Below are positions 52,380 to 62,978 of a DNA stretch of 64,000 nucleotides, in pieces. The position numbers and the translations under genes were made by a program. The notes beneath the pieces were generated by a model, which made no database searches, was not told where the DNA came from, and saw only the letters and a program-made list of their open reading frames with translations. Each line of letters begins with the position of its first letter. Positions within the stretch are counted from its first letter, which is position 1. Source of the DNA: Pleomorphomonas oryzae DSM 16300 (lineage in GTDB: Bacteria; Pseudomonadota; Alphaproteobacteria; Rhizobiales; Pleomorphomonadaceae); contig NZ_AUHB01000006.1 in the NCBI RefSeq assembly GCF_000422965.1, positions 124,001-188,000 of the forward strand. The letters run 5' to 3'.

Positions 52380-52913
52380 TCAGTTCGGATTGGAAGCAAG
52401 GCGCGCCTTGACAATCTTGTCCGGGCTGGCCGGCGGCTCGCCGCGGTTGATCTTGTCGACCACGTCCATGCCTTCGGTCACCTGCCCCCAAACGGTGTAC
52501 TGGCCATCGAGGAAGCTGCCATCGGCGAACATGATGAAGAACTGCGAGTTGGCGCTATCGGGATCTTGAGCGCGCGCCATGCCGACGGTGCCGCGTCCGA
52601 AATGCGTCTTGGAAAACTCCGCCGGAATGTCTGGCAGATCGGAACCGCCCATGCCGGTACCGGTGGGATCACCCGTCTGGGCCATGAACCCTTCGATCAC
52701 CCGGTGGAAGATGATGCCATCGTAGAAATGCTTGCCGACCAGTGTCTTGATCTGCGCGACGTGCTTTGGCGCGAGGTCAGGCCTGAGTTCGATGGTGACC
52801 TTGCCCTTGCTGGTCTCGAGAATCAGCGTGTTATCGGGCGAAGCGGCATTAGCGCCTGTCGCCAGCAAGAGGCTGGACACGGCGAGCGCCGCGAGAAAAG
52901 TCCTGCGGATCAC
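52380..52913 (-). CDS. Exported peptidyl-prolyl cis-trans isomerase (cyclophilin)
   Basis: A 177-residue cyclophilin with a signal peptide (MIRRTFLAALAVSSLLLATG; cleavage near ANAAS, residue ~23), hence periplasmic. Active-site FHRVIEGFMAQTGDP (~77) and SANSQFFIMF (~127). It starts at GTG 52913 with GGGAG upstream; no ATG fits. The cytosolic paralogue follows 67 bases later, and coaD precedes. Confidence 0.92.
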   Translation of the reverse strand: MIRRTFLAALAVSSLLLATGANAASPDNTLILETSKGKVTIELRPDLAPKHVAQIKTLVGKHFYDGIIFHRVIEGFMAQTGDPTGTGMGGSDLPDIPAEFSKTHFGRGTVGMARAQDPDSANSQFFIMFADGSFLDGQYTVWGQVTEGMDVVDKINRGEPPASPDKIVKARLASNPN

Positions 52914-52944
52914 ATCGATCTCCCTGTTGTGTCGTGTTGGCCGT

Positions 52945-53442
52945 TCAGCTGGCCTGATAGCGGGCGCGGAGTTTCTCTGCGACCTGCGGCGGAACAAAGG
53001 CAGCAACGTCTCCACCCAATCGGGCGATTTGTTTGACGAGGCTCGATGCCACATGGCGGACACCGGAAGAGGCGCCGAAGTAGACGGTGTCGATCTCCGG
53101 CGCCATGGCCGCGTTCATACCGGCCATGCCCACCTCGACATCGAGATCGGAGCTGTTGCGGATACCGCGCACGATGACGCGCGCGTCATGCCGGCGTGCG
53201 ATGTCGATGACAAGGCAGGTGAAGGTGACCACCTCGATTTCGCCCTTGGTGCGGGCGGCGATCGGAGCTACCAGATCGCGCAACATGGCCTCGCGTTCGG
53301 CAGCGTCGAATTCGCTTTTCTTCTCGTGGTGGACGCCGATGGCAACCACCAGCCTGTCGAACAGGCGGGAAGCGCGCTCGATAATATCGAGATGACCGTA
53401 GGTGACCGGATCGAACGAACCGGCGTAAAGGGCTGTCGTCAT
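52945..53442 (-). CDS. coaD: Phosphopantetheine adenylyltransferase CoaD
   Basis: A 165-residue CoaD with the nucleotidyltransferase motif TYGHLDIIERA (~14) at the start and the C-terminal ASSLVKQIARLGGDV (~130). ATG 53442 gives the usual MTTALYAGSFDP N terminus. It makes dephospho-CoA, the penultimate step to coenzyme A. First gene before the two cyclophilins on the minus strand. Confidence 0.95.
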   Translation of the reverse strand: MTTALYAGSFDPVTYGHLDIIERASRLFDRLVVAIGVHHEKKSEFDAAEREAMLRDLVAPIAARTKGEIEVVTFTCLVIDIARRHDARVIVRGIRNSSDLDVEVGMAGMNAAMAPEIDTVYFGASSGVRHVASSLVKQIARLGGDVAAFVPPQVAEKLRARYQAS

Positions 53443-53664
53443 GGCCACCTGAATAACCGTTTCGCCGGCCGTTAACAACTACGCCACGTCGGAACAGGTG
53501 GTCGCGGCGCGCCGCTCCCAGCCCCTAGGCATTTGGTTGCGTTTACCAATCATTAAGCATTAACCCCGATGCGTCCAATCGTCAGGATCACATTAACTGC
53601 TGCGTAACGATCACGCCCGAAACTCAGTCCTCACAGCAAGTCTCGCACAGGAAGGCGGACTGAC

Positions 53665-53913
53665 ATGACGAAGCATCGAGTACTGCGCTTAAGGAAGATG
53701 GCCCTCGTCATAGCTGGGCTTTCTGCCGCCGTCCTATCTATCGGCGCGACGGAGCCCATCTACCCGGAAGTCAGCCGAGGCGACCAGATCTCCGATATCG
53801 GCCACTGCGCCATCGAAACGGTCGACGGCCTCAAGGTATGTGCCAGGGAGGCGCGAGCCAGCGGCGGCGTCACGGTGACCACTGTGGCGGCCGGACTTAC
53901 CATCGTCGAGTGA
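53665..53913 (+). CDS. Small secreted protein of unknown function (82 aa)
   Basis: 82 residues with a basic N terminus (MTKHRVLRLRKM) and a hydrophobic stretch (~13-27) that form a signal peptide or anchor, followed by a ~50-residue mature part with two cysteines (GHCAIETVDGLKVCARE) that could form a disulfide. GGAAGG lies at a good distance upstream. I do not recognise the family. Two hairpins follow directly downstream, supporting a real single-gene transcript. Confidence 0.6.
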   Translation: MTKHRVLRLRKMALVIAGLSAAVLSIGATEPIYPEVSRGDQISDIGHCAIETVDGLKVCAREARASGGVTVTTVAAGLTIVE

Positions 53914-53931
53914 CGAGCCCCTAAAGGGAAG

Positions 53932-53957
53932 ATCAGGCAACGGGACCGTTCCCTGAT
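53932..53957 (+). other. Hairpin after the small secreted protein gene
   Basis: ATCAGG-C-AACG pairs with CGTT-C-CCTGAT around a GGAC loop (one C-C mismatch), 19 bases after the stop; possibly a 3'-end stabiliser before the terminator at 53979. Confidence 0.45.
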
Positions 53958-53978
53958 GCCTCCAGCAAAATGCGGCAA

Positions 53979-54011
53979 GGGCGCAAGATGGTTGGCCACC
54001 ATCTTGCGCCC
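53979..54011. terminator. Bidirectional terminator downstream of gyrA
   Basis: Perfect 14-base arms GGGCGCAAGATGGT/ACCATCTTGCGCCC with a 5-base loop, followed on + by AATCTTTTA. Lies between the convergent small secreted gene and gyrA. Confidence 0.85.
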
Positions 54012-54044
54012 AATCTTTTAGGTACAGCCGAAATGGCGCCAGAA

Positions 54045-56822
54045 TTACTCCTCGGCACCGTTCTCCTCAGCACTGTTCTCTTCGGCGCCAGTCGCCTCTT
54101 CGCCGATGTCGGAGATGTGCTCGACCGACACCACCTTCTCGCCTTCGGCCGTGTTGAAGATGCGAACGCCCTTCGAGGCGCGTGAGACGATGCGGATCTG
54201 GCTGACCGGTACGCGGATCAGCTGGCCGCCGTCGGACACCAGCATGATCTGATCGGTCGGCTCTACCGGGAAGGCAGCGATCAGCTTGCCGATCTCATCG
54301 AGCTTGCTCTGATCGGTCGCCTTGATACCCTTGCCACCACGGCCGGAGATGCGGAACTCGTAGGACGACGAGCGCTTGCCATAGCCCTGCTCGTTGACGG
54401 TCAGCAGGAACTGCTGAGCCAGCATCATCTCGGCGTAGCGGTCGGAAGAAAGCGAATCGATGCCGTTGCTCTCTTCCTCTGCATCGTCGGCCGACACCTC
54501 TTCCAGTTCCGTCTCCTCCTCGCCCGCCAACCTCTGCTCGGCGGCCCACTGCTTCTGGAAGGCGGTGCGCTCGGCCGGGCTGGCATCGAAGTGGCGAAGG
54601 ATGGTCATGGAGATCAGTTCGTCGCCCTCGGCGAGCGATATGCCGCGCACGCCGGTGGAGTCGCGCCCCTTGAAGACGCGCACATCGCCGACGGAGAATC
54701 GGATGCACTGGCCGAGCGCCGACACCAGCAGGAAGTCGTCATCCTCGGTACAGGTCTCAACGCCGACGATGCCATCCGCCTCGTCGTCGAACTTCATGGC
54801 GATCTTGCCATTGCGATTGACCTGCGTGAAGTCGCTCAGCTTATTGCGGCGAACGGTGCCGAGACGGGTGGCAAACACCACGTCGAGGTCAGCCCAGCTC
54901 CGCTCATCCTCCGGCAGAGCCAGGATGGAGGTGATACGCTCGCCGTCCTGCAGTGGCAGGATGTTCTTGATGAACTTGCCGCGTGACTGCGGTGTGCCGA
55001 GCGGCAGACGCCAGACCTTCAACTTGTAGGCAATGCCGCGCGATGAGAAGAACAGCACCGGCGCATGCGTCGAGGCAATGAACAAGCGGGTGACGAAGTC
55101 TTCTTCCTTCGTCGCCATGCCGGAACGTCCCTTGCCGCCACGGTTCTGCGCCCGATATTGCGACAGTGGCACGCGCTTGATGTAGCCCTCGTGCGATACC
55201 GTGACCACCATCTCCTCGCGGGCGATGAGGTCTTCATCTTCCATGTCGCCGTCGGACTCGACGATCTCGGTACGACGCGGCGTGGCGTAGGCCGTCTTGA
55301 TTTCGATCAGCTCGTTGCGGATGATTTCCATCACCCGCTCGCGTGAGGCGAGGATCTCGAGATAGCCCTTGATCTCGTCGGCGAGCTGGTTCAGCTCTTC
55401 GGAAATCTCGTCCCGGCCGAGCGCGGTGAGACGCTGCAGACGCAGGTCGAGAATGGCGCGCGCCTGCTCTTCCGATAGGTTGTAGGTGCCGTCCTCATTC
55501 ACCTCGTGACGCGGGTCGTCGATGAGGCGGATCAATGCTTCGACATCGGCAGCTGGCCAGCGGCGGGTCATCAGCTGTTCGCGGGCGACGCTCGGATCGG
55601 GTGCGTTGCGAATGACCGCAATCACCTCGTCGATGTTGGCGACGGCGATGGCAAGACCGACCAACACATGCGCCCGGTCGCGAGCCTTGCCGAGCAGGAA
55701 GCGGGTACGCCTTGTCACCACCACCTCGCGGAAGGCGACGAAAGCGCTCAGCACGTCCTTGAGGTTCATCAGCTGCGGGCGGCCACCGTTCAGCGCCACC
55801 ATGTTGACGCCGAACGACGTCTGCAGCTGCGAGAAGCGGTAGAGCTGGTTGAGCACCACGTCGGCAACGGCGTCGCGCTTTAGCTCGATGACCACGCGGA
55901 TGCCGTCACGCGAGCTTTCATCGCGAAGATCGGCAATGCCCTCGACGCGCTTCTCACGCACCAGTTCGGCGATCTTCTCGACCATCACCGACTTGTTCAC
56001 CTGATAGGGAATTTCGGTGACGATCAGTGCTTCACGATCCTTGCGGATCTGCTCGATGGCGACGCGGCTGCGCATGATGACCGAGCCACGGCCCGTCATG
56101 AAGGCCGAACGAATGCCGGAGCGACCGAGGATCATGGCGCCGGTCGGGAAGTCCGGACCGGGAATGACCTCCATCAACTCTTCGATGTCGATGTCCGGGT
56201 TGTCCATCAGGCGGATGGTGGCATCCACCACCTCGCCGAGATTGTGCGAAGGAATATTGGTCGCCATACCCACGGCAATGCCGCCGGAACCGTTGACCAG
56301 AAGGTTCGGGAAGCGGGCCGGCAACACCGACGGTTCCCGCTCGGACCCGTCGTAGTTGGGATTGAAGTCGACGGTATCCTTGTCGAGGTCGTCGGTCAGC
56401 GCCTGCGCCACCCTTTCGAGGCGCACCTCGGTGTAACGCATGGCTGCGGCACTATCGCCATCGACAGAGCCGAAGTTGCCCTGCCCGTCGACCAGCGGCA
56501 GTCGCATCGAGAACGGCTGCGCCATGCGAACCAGCGCGTCGTAGATCGAGCTGTCGCCATGCGGGTGGTATTTACCGATGACGTCGCCGACCACGCGCGC
56601 TGACTTGCGATACGGCTTGTTCCAATCGTAGCCGTTTTCGCTCATCGAATAGAGGATGCGGCGATGCACCGGCTTCAAGCCGTCGCGCACGTCCGGCAGT
56701 GCGCGGGACACGATCACGCTCATGGCGTAATCGAGATAGCTGCGCTTCATTTCCTCGATGAGCGACACCGGCTTGATGTCGGTCGGCTCGGCGCCGTCTG
56801 GTGTCTTCGTCTCTTCAGCCAA
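54045..56822 (-). CDS. gyrA: DNA gyrase subunit A
   Basis: A 925-residue GyrA. Catalytic Tyr lies in [12 protein letters not shown] (~residue 124); the preceding quinolone-determining region reads [12 protein letters not shown], i.e. Ser and Asp at the positions equivalent to E. coli 83 and 87. The GyrA box [10 protein letters not shown] (~565) starts the beta-pinwheel domain, and the acidic C terminus ([14 protein letters not shown]) is typical. It introduces negative supercoils with GyrB. Confidence 0.97.
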   Translation of the reverse strand: MAEETKTPDGAEPTDIKPVSLIEEMKRSYLDYAMSVIVSRALPDVRDGLKPVHRRILYSMSENGYDWNKPYRKSARVVGDVIGKYHPHGDSSIYDALVRMAQPFSMRLPLVDGQGNFGSVDGDSAAAMRYTEVRLERVAQALTDDLDKDTVDFNPNYDGSEREPSVLPARFPNLLVNGSGGIAVGMATNIPSHNLGEVVDATIRLMDNPDIDIEELMEVIPGPDFPTGAMILGRSGIRSAFMTGRGSVIMRSRVAIEQIRKDREALIVTEIPYQVNKSVMVEKIAELVREKRVEGIADLRDESSRDGIRVVIELKRDAVADVVLNQLYRFSQLQTSFGVNMVALNGGRPQLMNLKDVLSAFVAFREVVVTRRTRFLLGKARDRAHVLVGLAIAVANIDEVIAVIRNAPDPSVAREQLMTRRWPAADVEALIRLIDDPRHEVNEDGTYNLSEEQARAILDLRLQRLTALGRDEISEELNQLADEIKGYLEILASRERVMEIIRNELIEIKTAYATPRRTEIVESDGDMEDEDLIAREEMVVTVSHEGYIKRVPLSQYRAQNRGGKGRSGMATKEEDFVTRLFIASTHAPVLFFSSRGIAYKLKVWRLPLGTPQSRGKFIKNILPLQDGERITSILALPEDERSWADLDVVFATRLGTVRRNKLSDFTQVNRNGKIAMKFDDEADGIVGVETCTEDDDFLLVSALGQCIRFSVGDVRVFKGRDSTGVRGISLAEGDELISMTILRHFDASPAERTAFQKQWAAEQRLAGEEETELEEVSADDAEEESNGIDSLSSDRYAEMMLAQQFLLTVNEQGYGKRSSSYEFRISGRGGKGIKATDQSKLDEIGKLIAAFPVEPTDQIMLVSDGGQLIRVPVSQIRIVSRASKGVRIFNTAEGEKVVSVEHISDIGEEATGAEENSAEENGAEE

Positions 56823-57102
56823 GGGCTTAAACTTCCTGAACTACTCCTCCGCTCGGCCGAATGACCTGACAGCGGCAGGGATTGTCTTTAGGTCTCATCG
56901 TCCGATCGGAGAACGCATGATCCTATGCGAACGGGTCTTCCAGATATGCTTCGTTCTAGCCGATTCTGGCGGTAGAAGCCATGGAGCGCCGCCCCCGTCA
57001 ACAGGCATCGTCTCGGACAAATTTACCTTTTCACATCAACAGATTATTCGGGCTTTTTGTTGGCACCACCCGACAGTCTGGAAAGCTTTCCAAAACTTCA
57101 CC
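56823..57102. other. Intergenic region upstream of gyrA
   Basis: 280 bases between the gyrA start and the nitroreductase terminator; it should hold the gyrA promoter on the minus strand. CCGATCGG near 56901 is a short palindrome. No gene is evident. Confidence 0.4.
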
Positions 57103-57145
57103 TAAAAACGAAGCGCCCGCCCTTCCGCGCGGGATGGGCGGGCGC
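57103..57145 (-). terminator. Terminator of the nitroreductase gene
   Basis: On the minus strand GCGCCCGCCC pairs perfectly with GGGCGGGCGC across a 13-base loop, followed by TTCGTTTTTAGG. Confidence 0.9.
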
Positions 57146-57162
57146 GTCCATTTCCGGCCTCG

Positions 57163-57804
57163 TCAGCGAATCTCGGTCACAAACTTCTCTCTGGGACGAC
57201 GCACCTTCTTGAGGTTCACCAGCCAATCCTTGTTCGCCTCGCGATAGCCGAGCGGCAGGATGGTGACCGACCTGAGGCCACGGGTCCGGAGACCGAGCAG
57301 CTCGTCGAGCGCCTCGGCATCGAAGCCTTCCATTGGCGTTGCATCCACTTCCAGCATCGCTGCCTCGGCGATGGCGAGACCAAAGCCGATATAGGCCTGG
57401 CGGGCGGCGTGTTCGAAGTTGGTACGAGCATCGCGTGGCACATAGGCGGATAACAGACGCTGCCGGTAGGCGTTCCAGTTGATGAGCCGCTCACCCTCGA
57501 GGCTTCGTTCCGCCACGACAAAGTCGAAGGCTTCGTTGATACGGTCGGCGGTGTAGGTATCCCACGCGGCGAAGACCAGAAGATGCGAGGCGTCGACCAC
57601 TTGCGCCTGACCGCTGGCGATCGGCAGGATCTTCGCTTTCACGTCGGGGTTCGTGATGACGAACAGCTCGTAGGGCTGCAAACCGCTCGACGTCGGGGCA
57701 AGGCGAGCCGCCTCGACGATCTGGTCGACCTTGTCCTGCGGCACCACGCGGGCCGGATCGAACTTTTTGGTGGCGTAGCGCCAATGAAGCTTTTCGAGGA
57801 GCAT
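57163..57804 (-). CDS. NAD(P)H nitroreductase (NfsB-like)
   Basis: A 213-residue FMN nitroreductase. FMN-binding segments are RYATKKFDP (~9), LAPTSSGLQPYELFVI (~35) and the GLAIAEAAMLEVDATPMEGFD region (~142-162). Soluble dimeric flavoenzymes of this family reduce nitroaromatics, quinones or enals. It stands alone with its own terminator. Confidence 0.9.
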   Translation of the reverse strand: MLLEKLHWRYATKKFDPARVVPQDKVDQIVEAARLAPTSSGLQPYELFVITNPDVKAKILPIASGQAQVVDASHLLVFAAWDTYTADRINEAFDFVVAERSLEGERLINWNAYRQRLLSAYVPRDARTNFEHAARQAYIGFGLAIAEAAMLEVDATPMEGFDAEALDELLGLRTRGLRSVTILPLGYREANKDWLVNLKKVRRPREKFVTEIR

Positions 57805-57955
57805 GAAGGGAATCCTTGGGTTAGCAAAGAACTCCCGAGACTAGGCCGACACCGATGAATGCCGTGGGGCCACCCGGAAGAAGCCCGACACTCACTCGGT
57901 ATCGACAAACATTCATTGACTTCGCCCCGGGTCACCGAGAAGTGACCATCCGCGC

Positions 57956-59362
57956 CTACCCCTTTTTGTCGTAAGGGTTATCGCCGCCGGAACGCATTTG
58001 CACGCGGATCGGCGTGCCCGGCATTTCGAAGGTTTCCCGAAGGCCGTTCGAGAGATAGCGCATGTAGCTCTCCGGCATCGCCTCAGGGCGCGATCCGAAG
58101 ATGATGAACATCGGCGGACGCGTCTTGGCCTGGGTGATGTAGCGGATCTTCAGGCGGCGACCGGCGACGGCCGGCGGCGGATGATGCTCGATGAGGCTGG
58201 TCAGCCAGCGGTTGAGCCGGCCAGTGGAGATGCGGGTGTTCCAGACGTCATAGGCCCGCACGACGGCCTGCATCAGCTTGTCGATACCCTGGCCGTTAAT
58301 GCCGGACAGCGTCACCAGTTCGACGCCGCGCACCTGCGGCAACAGCCGCTCGCATTCCTCCCGCAACTCTCGGAGCTTATTGGCCCGATCCTCGACAAGA
58401 TCCCACTTGTTGAGGCCGATCACCAACGCCCTGCCCTCGCGAACGATCAGGTCGACGATGTGCAGATCCTGCTTCTCGAAGGGAATGGTGGCATCAAGCA
58501 GGACGACGACCACTTCGGCGAACTTGATGGCCCGTAGCGCATCGGCAACCGACAGCTTTTCCAGCTTCTCCTGCACCCGTGCCTTGCGACGAAGACCGGC
58601 GGTGTCGAACAGCTTTACCTCGCGGTCCTTCCAAACCCAGTCGACCGAGATGGAATCGCGGGTAATGCCCGCCTCTGGCCCGGTGAGCAGTCGATCTTCG
58701 CCGATCATCCGGTTGATCAGCGTCGACTTGCCGGCGTTGGGCCGACCGGTAACGGTGATGCGCAGTGGCCGCTGTATCTGCGGCTCAACAAAATTGCCTT
58801 CCTCGTCGACATCGAGGTTGACCACCGCTTCCTCGCCGTCGGGTTCGGCAAAGCCGAGGCGCCCCTCAAGTGCATCGCGCACGGCATCGTAGAGATCGGC
58901 CATGCCCTGGCCGTGCTCGGCCGAGATGGCGATCGCCTCTCCAAGGCCCAGTTCATAAGCCTCCATCAGGCCCGCCTCGATGCCGCGCCCCTCGGCCTTG
59001 TTCGCGACCAGGATCACTTCCCGGTCCATGCGACGGATCATGTCGGAGAAATGCTTGTCGAGCGGCGTGATCCCTGCCCGGGCGTCGTAAATGAACAGAA
59101 TGGCGTCGGCTTCGCGGATCGCCGTTTCCGTCTGGGCGCGCATGCGGCCTTCGAGCGAGTCCGGATCAGCGTCTTCGAGACCGGCGGTATCGATCACCTG
59201 GAAGGTAAGGTCGCCAAGCCGACCATTGCCGGCACGGCGGTCGCGCGTCACGCCGGGCGTATCGTCAACCAGCGCCAGCTTCTTACCGACGAGACGGTTG
59301 AACAGCGTAGACTTGCCGACATTCGGGCGGCCGACGAGAGCAACGGTCGGTTGCGCGGACAT
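57956..59362 (-). CDS. der: Ribosome-assembly GTPase Der (EngA)
   Basis: A 468-residue double GTPase. First G domain: [12 protein letters not shown] (~10), DTPGVT and NKAEG; second: [12 protein letters not shown] (~185), DTAGLRRKA and NKWDL; C-terminal KH-like domain follows from ~355. ATG 59362 (MSAQPTV) is preferred to 59380. It acts in 50S subunit maturation. The order YfgM-like, BamB-like, Der is conserved in many proteobacteria. Confidence 0.96.
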   Translation of the reverse strand: MSAQPTVALVGRPNVGKSTLFNRLVGKKLALVDDTPGVTRDRRAGNGRLGDLTFQVIDTAGLEDADPDSLEGRMRAQTETAIREADAILFIYDARAGITPLDKHFSDMIRRMDREVILVANKAEGRGIEAGLMEAYELGLGEAIAISAEHGQGMADLYDAVRDALEGRLGFAEPDGEEAVVNLDVDEEGNFVEPQIQRPLRITVTGRPNAGKSTLINRMIGEDRLLTGPEAGITRDSISVDWVWKDREVKLFDTAGLRRKARVQEKLEKLSVADALRAIKFAEVVVVLLDATIPFEKQDLHIVDLIVREGRALVIGLNKWDLVEDRANKLRELREECERLLPQVRGVELVTLSGINGQGIDKLMQAVVRAYDVWNTRISTGRLNRWLTSLIEHHPPPAVAGRRLKIRYITQAKTRPPMFIIFGSRPEAMPESYMRYLSNGLRETFEMPGTPIRVQMRSGGDNPYDKKG

Positions 59363-59444
59363 ATTCGAGACTTTCTTCAATAGACATTGCGGCGCCGGAT
59401 CAGCCGATCCGCCGCCGCTCGTCCGTGTTCATAAAGCGCCGCGT

Positions 59445-60818
59445 TCAGTTCACGGCGATGAGCGTACCGTCTCCGGCGAGTATCATCATCTTGCCAGAGC
59501 TCAGGATGGGCGCAATAGCGCCGCTAAAACCAATTTCAGTCGTAGTGCCGAGCGCACCCGTGACCGCATCCACCGAGGCGATACGACCGTCGTTGGAGGT
59601 CGCCCAGAGCTTGCCCGCCGCCATGACAGGCCCAGCCCACGAACCCTTGCGGTTCGACGACGGCTTGGCCGGCAACGTCTGCGCCCAGATCACCTTACCG
59701 GTCTTGAGGTCGAATGCGATCATCCGATTCTCAAGATCGATCAGGAACAGGCTGCCGCCCGAGACAATGGGCGTCTCGGCACTGCCGATTGGCTGCTGCC
59801 AGCGGACATCGCCGGTTTTGAGATCGATGGCAACCAGCGAACCGCCGATACCGGTGGCGTAGACCGCGTCACCATGGATCACCGGGCTCGCCGAAGCATC
59901 ACGCAGGCCGGTGATCGCCGAGATTGAGCTACTGCCGGTAATCGAGGCCTGCCATTTCGCCGCGCCAGTGGCAAGATCGAACGCCTGAATCTGGCCCGTC
60001 GAACCGGCAACCACGACGGTATCGGCCGAGATCGCCGCGCTGCCAGCGCCGACCAATGCCGCGCCCGATACCTCGGTCGAGGCACGCCAACCGGCTGCAC
60101 CGGTCGCGGCGTCAAAGGCCTGGACGACGCCCGATTGGGCCGTGACCACCACCTTGCCGCCACCGACGGCAGGCGCCGAGCGAGCCGGCGCATCGAGTTT
60201 GACGCGCCAGACAATCGAACTAGAGGCGGCATCGATGGCGAGCAGCTCGCCGTAACCGGTTGCCGCGTAGACCCGGCCGCCCGACACGGCCAGTCCACCG
60301 CCGCCCACCGCGTCGCCCGCACTGGCCGGATAGGCGTTGACGTGCCAGGTTGCACCACTGTTGGCCACTTTGAAGCCCGAAACAACGCCAGCGGCATCGT
60401 AGACATAAACGATACCATCGGCCGCCACCGGGCGCGCCGAAATACCCCGCCCCTTGCTGGTGGAAAGGCCCATCATGCCATTGCCAAAGCCGGACTGCCC
60501 ACCCTTCATCGACCAATAATGCACGCCCTGCAGGGCACCGGCGACATTGCCGGGATCATTGGTCGCCGTGCCGCCGGGCTGCGACCATGCGGCAAGCGCG
60601 GTGGCTGCACCAATGGTTGCTCGCCCGTTGGTGATCCCTCGCGTCGGGTCCGAGACGGCCAGAATCGAGGTGCGGTTCCCCTCGGCGACCGTATGGTTTT
60701 TCTTGAACGGATTGAGCGAAGAGATGGAATCCATCGCCGAATCCGAGCCGCAGCCACCAATCGTCGCGGCGACGGCCAGTGCGAGGACGGCCGAGGAAAG
60801 GCGCAGGAGAACTGTCAT
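59445..60818 (-). CDS. BamB-like outer-membrane-assembly lipoprotein (PQQ-like beta-propeller)
   Basis: A 457-residue protein with a lipoprotein signal (lipobox TIGGC, Cys 23) and eight-bladed beta-propeller repeats such as VYAATGYGELLAIDAASSS (in part) and VYATGIGGSLVAIDLKTG. Position between a YfgM-like gene and der matches yfgM-bamB-der, so it is probably the BamB-equivalent factor for outer-membrane protein insertion, though the sequence is divergent. Its ATG overlaps the upstream stop by 4 bases. Confidence 0.85.
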   Translation of the reverse strand: MTVLLRLSSAVLALAVAATIGGCGSDSAMDSISSLNPFKKNHTVAEGNRTSILAVSDPTRGITNGRATIGAATALAAWSQPGGTATNDPGNVAGALQGVHYWSMKGGQSGFGNGMMGLSTSKGRGISARPVAADGIVYVYDAAGVVSGFKVANSGATWHVNAYPASAGDAVGGGGLAVSGGRVYAATGYGELLAIDAASSSIVWRVKLDAPARSAPAVGGGKVVVTAQSGVVQAFDAATGAAGWRASTEVSGAALVGAGSAAISADTVVVAGSTGQIQAFDLATGAAKWQASITGSSSISAITGLRDASASPVIHGDAVYATGIGGSLVAIDLKTGDVRWQQPIGSAETPIVSGGSLFLIDLENRMIAFDLKTGKVIWAQTLPAKPSSNRKGSWAGPVMAAGKLWATSNDGRIASVDAVTGALGTTTEIGFSGAIAPILSSGKMMILAGDGTLIAVN

Positions 60819-61489
60819 CCGGCTGCTCCATTAACGTCACCGGCCTCGGAAATCGCGAGGTCGCGCAGAATCCGGGCACGAGCCCGCACGTCCGCCGGCG
60901 TTGCCGGGTCGTCCGTCAGCTTGCGGGCCTCTTCACTGACGCCCTTCCAGTCCTCGGCACGCACGGAAGCCAGCGCGATGATCTCGCGCGCGGCGTGCCG
61001 CCAAGGCGAAATGTCGTTGTTATAGCCGGAGACTCGCGCCTTGATTTGCTCGACGTTTTCCCGGTCGACGGCAATCAGCGCGGCACGGATGGCGGCAAGA
61101 TCGCGGAAGGCCTGATCGACGCCGGATGCCTTGGAAAGATCTTCGAAAGCGGCCAGCGCATTGTCGGTCTCGCCCATCGCCGCATGCTCGGACGCGGCAC
61201 GGAAACGGGCAAGGACCTGATATTGCGCCGGCGCGCTGCCGGCATAGAGCGCGAGCGACTCGGCAAGCTCTTTATGATCGCCGGCCTTGGCCGAGGCGAG
61301 CACCTGCGAATAAGCATCACCCGCCGCATTGGCGCGGCTGGTCGCCCAGTAGTCGTAACCGCGCCAGGCCGCGGTGACGGCAACAATGACACCGGCCGCC
61401 ACATAGAGCACCCAGCCATAGCGCTTCCATAGGCCCGTCAGCCTATCACGGCGCAGGTCTTCTCCGACTTCGTCGAAAATATCAGACAT
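60815..61489 (-). CDS. YfgM-like TPR membrane protein
   Basis: A 224-residue protein with an N-terminal cytoplasmic segment, one TM helix (~28-46, VLYVAAGVIVAVTAAW) and a periplasmic helical TPR_21 domain. YfgM family proteins associate with the Sec translocon and periplasmic chaperones. First gene of the YfgM-BamB-Der unit. Confidence 0.87.
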   Translation of the reverse strand: MSDIFDEVGEDLRRDRLTGLWKRYGWVLYVAAGVIVAVTAAWRGYDYWATSRANAAGDAYSQVLASAKAGDHKELAESLALYAGSAPAQYQVLARFRAASEHAAMGETDNALAAFEDLSKASGVDQAFRDLAAIRAALIAVDRENVEQIKARVSGYNNDISPWRHAAREIIALASVRAEDWKGVSEEARKLTDDPATPADVRARARILRDLAISEAGDVNGAAG

Positions 61490-61635
61490 CTTCTATCCAA
61501 CTATCGGTCCGCAATCCCAGAGATCGCAGCCCATGGCCCGGCTTGCGCCGACGTAAGTCCGCGCATTTCATTGACGCCGTTTACAGCCTTTTTTGCCACG
61601 ACGCCACTTCTTCATACACGACAGGTTCCAGTCCG

Positions 61636-62211
61636 TCACAGCAGCGGCATGCCAATCAACCAGTCGTGCAGAACGAACAGGAAAGCCGCCCAAATTGCCA
61701 GCCCGACCGCCACGGCAATCCAGTCATTCCTCGGCTCGGGCGACGCCGTCGAAGCGGCGGTCATCGGTCGTGCGATCAAGGAGAAACGCGCAACAAGTGT
61801 CCACACGAAGAAGACGGCGCTGAGCAGCACGCCCGCCAGCGTCCCGATCGCCAGCGCATGGGCAACCGACCAAAGCGTCACCGACATCAACATGGGATGG
61901 CGAACGAAGCGGCCAATCCGCGTCGGCACAGGAAAGAAAGACGCAATGAGGAGCGGCAGGGCCACCAGCATCAAGGTGAAGGCAAAATCGCGCGCCCAGA
62001 ATGGCGGCTCGAACAGCACCACCGGATCCTGCCTGGCAAGGCCATAGCCGTAGATGATGAGGATGAGGCCAGCGAGCGAGACCAGCGAGTAGACGCCGCG
62101 CCAAGGGTTGTAGCCCATGCGATCGATCGCCGCACTCCGCACGGTTGGCGCCAGGATGTAAATCGAATGCATGCCGATGAAGAGAACGAGACCGACGAGG
62201 AAGATGGACAT
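61636..62211 (-). CDS. NnrU-family integral membrane protein
   Basis: A 191-residue membrane protein with five to six hydrophobic segments. GMHSIYILAP (~13), GYNPWRGVYSLVSLAGL (~33) and FVRHPMLMSVTLWSVAHALA (in part, ~102) mark the NnrU/isoprenylcysteine-methyltransferase-like fold. NnrU was described beside nitrite/NO reductase genes, but no such genes are near, so the function here is open. Confidence 0.87.
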   Translation of the reverse strand: MSIFLVGLVLFIGMHSIYILAPTVRSAAIDRMGYNPWRGVYSLVSLAGLILIIYGYGLARQDPVVLFEPPFWARDFAFTLMLVALPLLIASFFPVPTRIGRFVRHPMLMSVTLWSVAHALAIGTLAGVLLSAVFFVWTLVARFSLIARPMTAASTASPEPRNDWIAVAVGLAIWAAFLFVLHDWLIGMPLL

Positions 62212-62399
62212 CTCCGCCCCTTGAGTAGCAGAAGAAGACCGACCCGAGGATCGGCCAAAGCGGCGGCGCCAGCTACCGCCCGGCCTCCGCCCATTTCCTA
62301 GAAATTAGCTAAAAAGCGCCAAATCCGGCAAACATCGCGATGACCATAATCAATTAACGCTTGCGTGCAATAGTAGTCCGCATCTTTACGGGGGATGTC

Positions 62400-62978
62400 A
62401 TGTATCGCGTCTTCGCCCTGTTGGGATTGTCCTTCTGTTTGGCGACTGCCTCGCAGGCACATGCTACCACGGTCGGCGATCCGAGCTTCGACAATACCAC
62501 CATGCGCCCGTCGCTGTTGCCAAGTGGGCATAGCGGCGAATTGGCTATGACACTGCCACCGGCCGCCGATATTGCCGAGGCGCTTGGCACCGGTCCGGCG
62601 ACACGACAGGCTCTCGGCCCCCAGGTCATGGTGCGCGTCGATATTTCTTCGCAGACCATGACCATATTGGTCCATGGCAAAGTCGCCTATGTCTGGAAGG
62701 TATCGACGGCGAGACGCGGCTACGCGACGCCGACCGGCTTCTGGACGCCGTATCGCATGCACGTCATGTGGCGCTCGCGGAAATACGATAACGCGCCGAT
62801 GCCGCACTCTATCTTCTTCTACGAAGGCTTTGCCATTCATGCGACGCCCTATGTGAAGCGCCTGGGCACACCGGCCTCGCATGGCTGCGTTCGTCTGCAC
62901 CCAGACAACGCCAAGACCCTGTTCGCGCTTGTTCGCCAATACGGGCCATCGACTGTTCGCGTGTCCATAGAAAAGTAG
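62400..62978 (+). CDS. L,D-transpeptidase (YkuD family)
   Basis: A 192-residue exported protein: signal peptide of ~22 residues (cleavage after SQAHA), then a YkuD domain from ~70. Catalytic motif HATPYVKRLGTPASHGCVRL (residues ~154-173), with the Cys nucleophile in SHGCVR. It should form 3-3 peptidoglycan cross-links or attach outer-membrane proteins. ATG 62400 begins the signal peptide. Confidence 0.92.
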   Translation: MYRVFALLGLSFCLATASQAHATTVGDPSFDNTTMRPSLLPSGHSGELAMTLPPAADIAEALGTGPATRQALGPQVMVRVDISSQTMTILVHGKVAYVWKVSTARRGYATPTGFWTPYRMHVMWRSRKYDNAPMPHSIFFYEGFAIHATPYVKRLGTPASHGCVRLHPDNAKTLFALVRQYGPSTVRVSIEK

